This document shows, piece after piece, positions 62,167 to 64,000 of a stretch of DNA of 64,000 nt (positions are counted from its first letter, which is position 1; every line of letters begins with the position of its first letter). Origin of the DNA: JAXMAO01 sp046350375. Lineage in GTDB: Bacteria > Planctomycetota > Phycisphaerae > UBA1845 > UTPLA1. A model generated the notes under the pieces. It was not told the origin of the DNA and searched no databases. It saw only the letters and a program-made list of their open reading frames with translations. The translations under genes were made by a program, and so were the position numbers. Location of the stretch: contig JAXMAO010000003.1 of NCBI GenBank assembly GCA_046350375.1, positions 283,843-347,842 on the forward strand. Reading direction: 5' to 3'.

Positions 62167-63141
62167 CTACGCCGCCAGGATGTTGTTCTCCAGCGCCACG
62201 CGCAGCTTCTGCAACGCGCGGTTCTGAATCTGTCGCACGCGCTCTTTGGTCACGCCGATCAGGGTGCCGACCTCTTCGAGCGTCTTGGGGATCGGCGTCT
62301 GCTCGACCGGCGCCCCCAGGGCAAACCGCTCGATGATGACGACCCGCTCGATCTCGTTCAGCGCCGCCAGGTTGCGTTCCATGATGGTCCGCAGCTCGCT
62401 GACGCACTCGACCTCTTCGGCCGCCCGCACCTTCTCGAGGTGGTCGCTGCGCTCCAGCGACGGGTCGAACTCGGTCGGGAAGTGGCCGCGATAGCGGTTG
62501 GTCCGCAGCGCCACGCGCGAAAAGCTCTTGAGAATCGCTCGGCACGCATAGGTGCTGAACTTGAATCCGCGGCCGCAATCGAACTTGTCGACACTGCGCA
62601 GCAAAGCCAGGTTGCCCTCGCTGATCAGCTCGGCATAGTCCACGGCCGCCAGCCGCGTCCGCTTGGCCATCGCCAGCACCAGCGGCATGTTCGCCTCGAT
62701 GATGGCGTCGCGCGCCGTCTCGGAGCGGTTCCACCACAGCAGCAGTTCCTTCGCCGCCTTGGCGGTGATCCGCGTCCGCATGCTCGCGCGAATCGACACC
62801 ACCCGCCGCCGCGCAAAGTTCAGCTGCATGAACAGCCGACGCTCGCGCTCCGGCGTGAGCACGACCGTCTTCACGGCCCGCTCGGCGGCATCGCCGTCGC
62901 GCGCCGCGTTGCACCACGGCGTCGTCGTAAATGTCTCAATCACGCGCGGCCGGCCGAACAGGTTCTGCTCGGTCTCCGCATCGGCGAATGACGGATCAGT
63001 CACAAACTCGATCGGCTCAACCAGAACCCGGTTGAGCACGTCGCGCTGCTCACGCGACAAACCGGCGACACTGACGGGTTTGTTGATCTGACCAGCGAAT
63101 CCCACATCCCTCTGAAGGTTCGATTCCACTTCGGGAATCAT
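62167..63141 (-). CDS. Sigma-70 family RNA polymerase sigma factor
   Basis: A 324-residue sigma factor. Region 2 runs ARDAIIEANMPLVLAMAKRTR, then YAELISEGNLALLRSVDKFDCGRGFKFSTYACRAI. Region 4 carries the helix-turn-helix TLEEVGTLIGVTKERVRQIQNRALQKLR. The N-terminal ~100 residues are short and unlike the primary sigma. Region 3 is reduced. It is therefore probably an alternative or group 2-3 sigma. The stop is followed by a strong terminator. Confidence 0.92.
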   Translation of the reverse strand: MIPEVESNLQRDVGFAGQINKPVSVAGLSREQRDVLNRVLVEPIEFVTDPSFADAETEQNLFGRPRVIETFTTTPWCNAARDGDAAERAVKTVVLTPERERRLFMQLNFARRRVVSIRASMRTRITAKAAKELLLWWNRSETARDAIIEANMPLVLAMAKRTRLAAVDYAELISEGNLALLRSVDKFDCGRGFKFSTYACRAILKSFSRVALRTNRYRGHFPTEFDPSLERSDHLEKVRAAEEVECVSELRTIMERNLAALNEIERVVIIERFALGAPVEQTPIPKTLEEVGTLIGVTKERVRQIQNRALQKLRVALENNILAA

Positions 63142-63516
63142 GTACGCTCTCCCGCGGCCTCCATGGGCCGACGTTTCAGGCGTAATCCGTTGCGTTCCTT
63201 TCGGGACAACTGGGGTCTAGAAAAGTTGCCCGGTACACATGACCCCCGGCCCAATAGCCCGCCTGCCGAGCCTGGACCGCCGCCGCACGCCACACCCTGG
63301 GTGTGCACTCGGCGATGCAATCACCGAAACCTGCGGGAGAGTCAATGTGTTGGAGGGACGCTGTAACCTACTGCCGTTGACACTATATCACCGGTTTCGC
63401 CCGGGGCAAATTTCCCACGCGATAATTCAAGCAAATCGATTATGATGATATCATACCATCGCACTAAAACTGCTTAACTACAAATAGTTGCGACAATCAA
63501 TGTGGTCACAGTAGTT
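63142..63516 (-). other. Upstream region of the sigma-factor gene, with AT-rich tract
   Basis: A 375-bp non-coding stretch. The part from about 63410 to 63535 is strikingly AT-rich against the GC-rich surroundings and contains the palindrome ATGATATCAT near 63447-63456. It probably holds the sigma-factor promoter and regulatory sites. I cannot define -35/-10 boxes with confidence. Confidence 0.4.
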
Positions 63517-64000
63517 TTACGTAATGTTCCTATCTTTGTCATCGGACACTTGGATCGGACCGCCCGCCACCAACCCGCCATATCTCTCGGCCAGAAAATC
63601 ACATGCCGATAGCTCCCCCGCACCCCACTCGCATAACCTCAGATCAACTGCCAAAACGTCCGAAAAACAACCCCGAAGCCGATCGACCGCCCCCGCAAAC
63701 TCCTCCGGCCCACCCAGCTCGGCCCACGTTGCGCACGGCTGCTCGCCATACCGCGACCGCAGCACAATCGATCCGTGCTGCAACACCCCGCGCCGTGCCC
63801 GCCGCTGCGCACTGCCCGCCAGCTTCGCCGTCCCGCCATCCGGCCGCACCACCACCACGTCCAGCGCATGCCGCCGCGCAAAACAGAAGAACGGCCCGCG
63901 CCGCTGCGACTCCCCCACCGAGCCGACCGCGTCAACCTCCCCGCACGCCCCGCCGCCCGGCAACTCCATGCAACTCATCATTCGCACGCCGCCGCCCACC
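63517..64000 (-). CDS. Lipoate-protein ligase-like protein, 5' end outside window
   Basis: The C-terminal part (about 160 residues) of a lipoate/biotin ligase-family protein. Motifs are GPFFCFARRHALDVVV and AKLAGSAQRRARRGVLQHGSIVL, where K-x-x-G-S-A-Q is the catalytic lysine region. Such enzymes attach lipoate or octanoate to 2-oxoacid dehydrogenases and glycine cleavage H protein. The frame is open at the right edge, so the start and the RRxTGG motif are not seen. The end at 63517 lies in the AT-rich tract. Confidence 0.65.
   Translation of the reverse strand, partial: VGGGVRMMSCMELPGGGACGEVDAVGSVGESQRRGPFFCFARRHALDVVVVRPDGGTAKLAGSAQRRARRGVLQHGSIVLRSRYGEQPCATWAELGGPEEFAGAVDRLRGCFSDVLAVDLRLCEWGAGELSACDFLAERYGGLVAGGPIQVSDDKDRNIT

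Overview
This window is a GC-rich bacterial chromosome segment, most likely from a Planctomycetota (Phycisphaerae-like or related) genome. The clues are dockerin-type calcium loops, RHS/YD-repeat surface proteins, small zinc-ribbon membrane proteins with CxxCGYD...CPECG motifs, an LptE-like lipoprotein, and type IV pilus genes mixed with housekeeping genes. No CRISPR array, rRNA, tRNA or transposase was recognised by eye.

Region 1 (1-12.6 kb, minus strand) is an array of seven consecutive RHS C-terminal cassettes. Each has an RHS core fragment, usually with a dockerin-like EF-hand pair inside the core, the closing RHS motif, a unique C-terminal tip, and then a small gene in the position of an immunity gene. 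The partners differ: a DUF6714-like protein, lipoproteins, and zinc-ribbon membrane proteins. Two cassettes are near copies of each other, one of them decayed. Both copies carry the same insertion in the RHS core: a ~330-bp GIY-YIG nuclease ORF bounded by imperfect inverted repeats.

Region 2 (13.3-17.5 kb, plus strand) is a bacterial RNA-repair operon, hen1-pnkp. It encodes a 3'-terminal ribose 2'-O-methyltransferase and a kinase-phosphatase-ligase.

Region 3 (17.5-23.3 kb, plus strand) is a second RHS cassette array with a different core sequence, running away from region 1. Its tips include an HExxH zincin-like domain and an all-alpha hydrolase-like domain, each followed by an exported or membrane partner. 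The RNA-repair operon therefore sits between two divergent arrays of putative toxins.

Region 4 (23.3-39.1 kb) is core genome: an AraC/GyrI-type regulator, small membrane proteins, lptE, ftsH, histidine degradation (hutI, ftcD), a damaged pheS, glmS, bioY, a large secreted repeat protein and a DNA methyltransferase.

Region 5 (39.2-50.5 kb, minus strand) is a complete-looking type IV pilus operon: pilZ, pilB, pilC, pilA, four minor pilins, a pilM-pilN fusion, pilO, pilP, pilQ and a TPR lipoprotein, closed by a strong terminator.

Region 6 (50.6-64 kb) holds a ketosynthase homologue lacking the usual catalytic triad, a CHASE2 adenylate/guanylate cyclase, mutY, murJ, trmB, yidD, an exported OB-fold protein, a LOG-family protein, a pseudouridine synthase, a sigma-70 factor and a truncated lipoate ligase. 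Many genes between 51.5 and 56.2 kb, plus pheS and pilMN, carry frameshifts. These could be assembly errors, so gene decay should be claimed with care.
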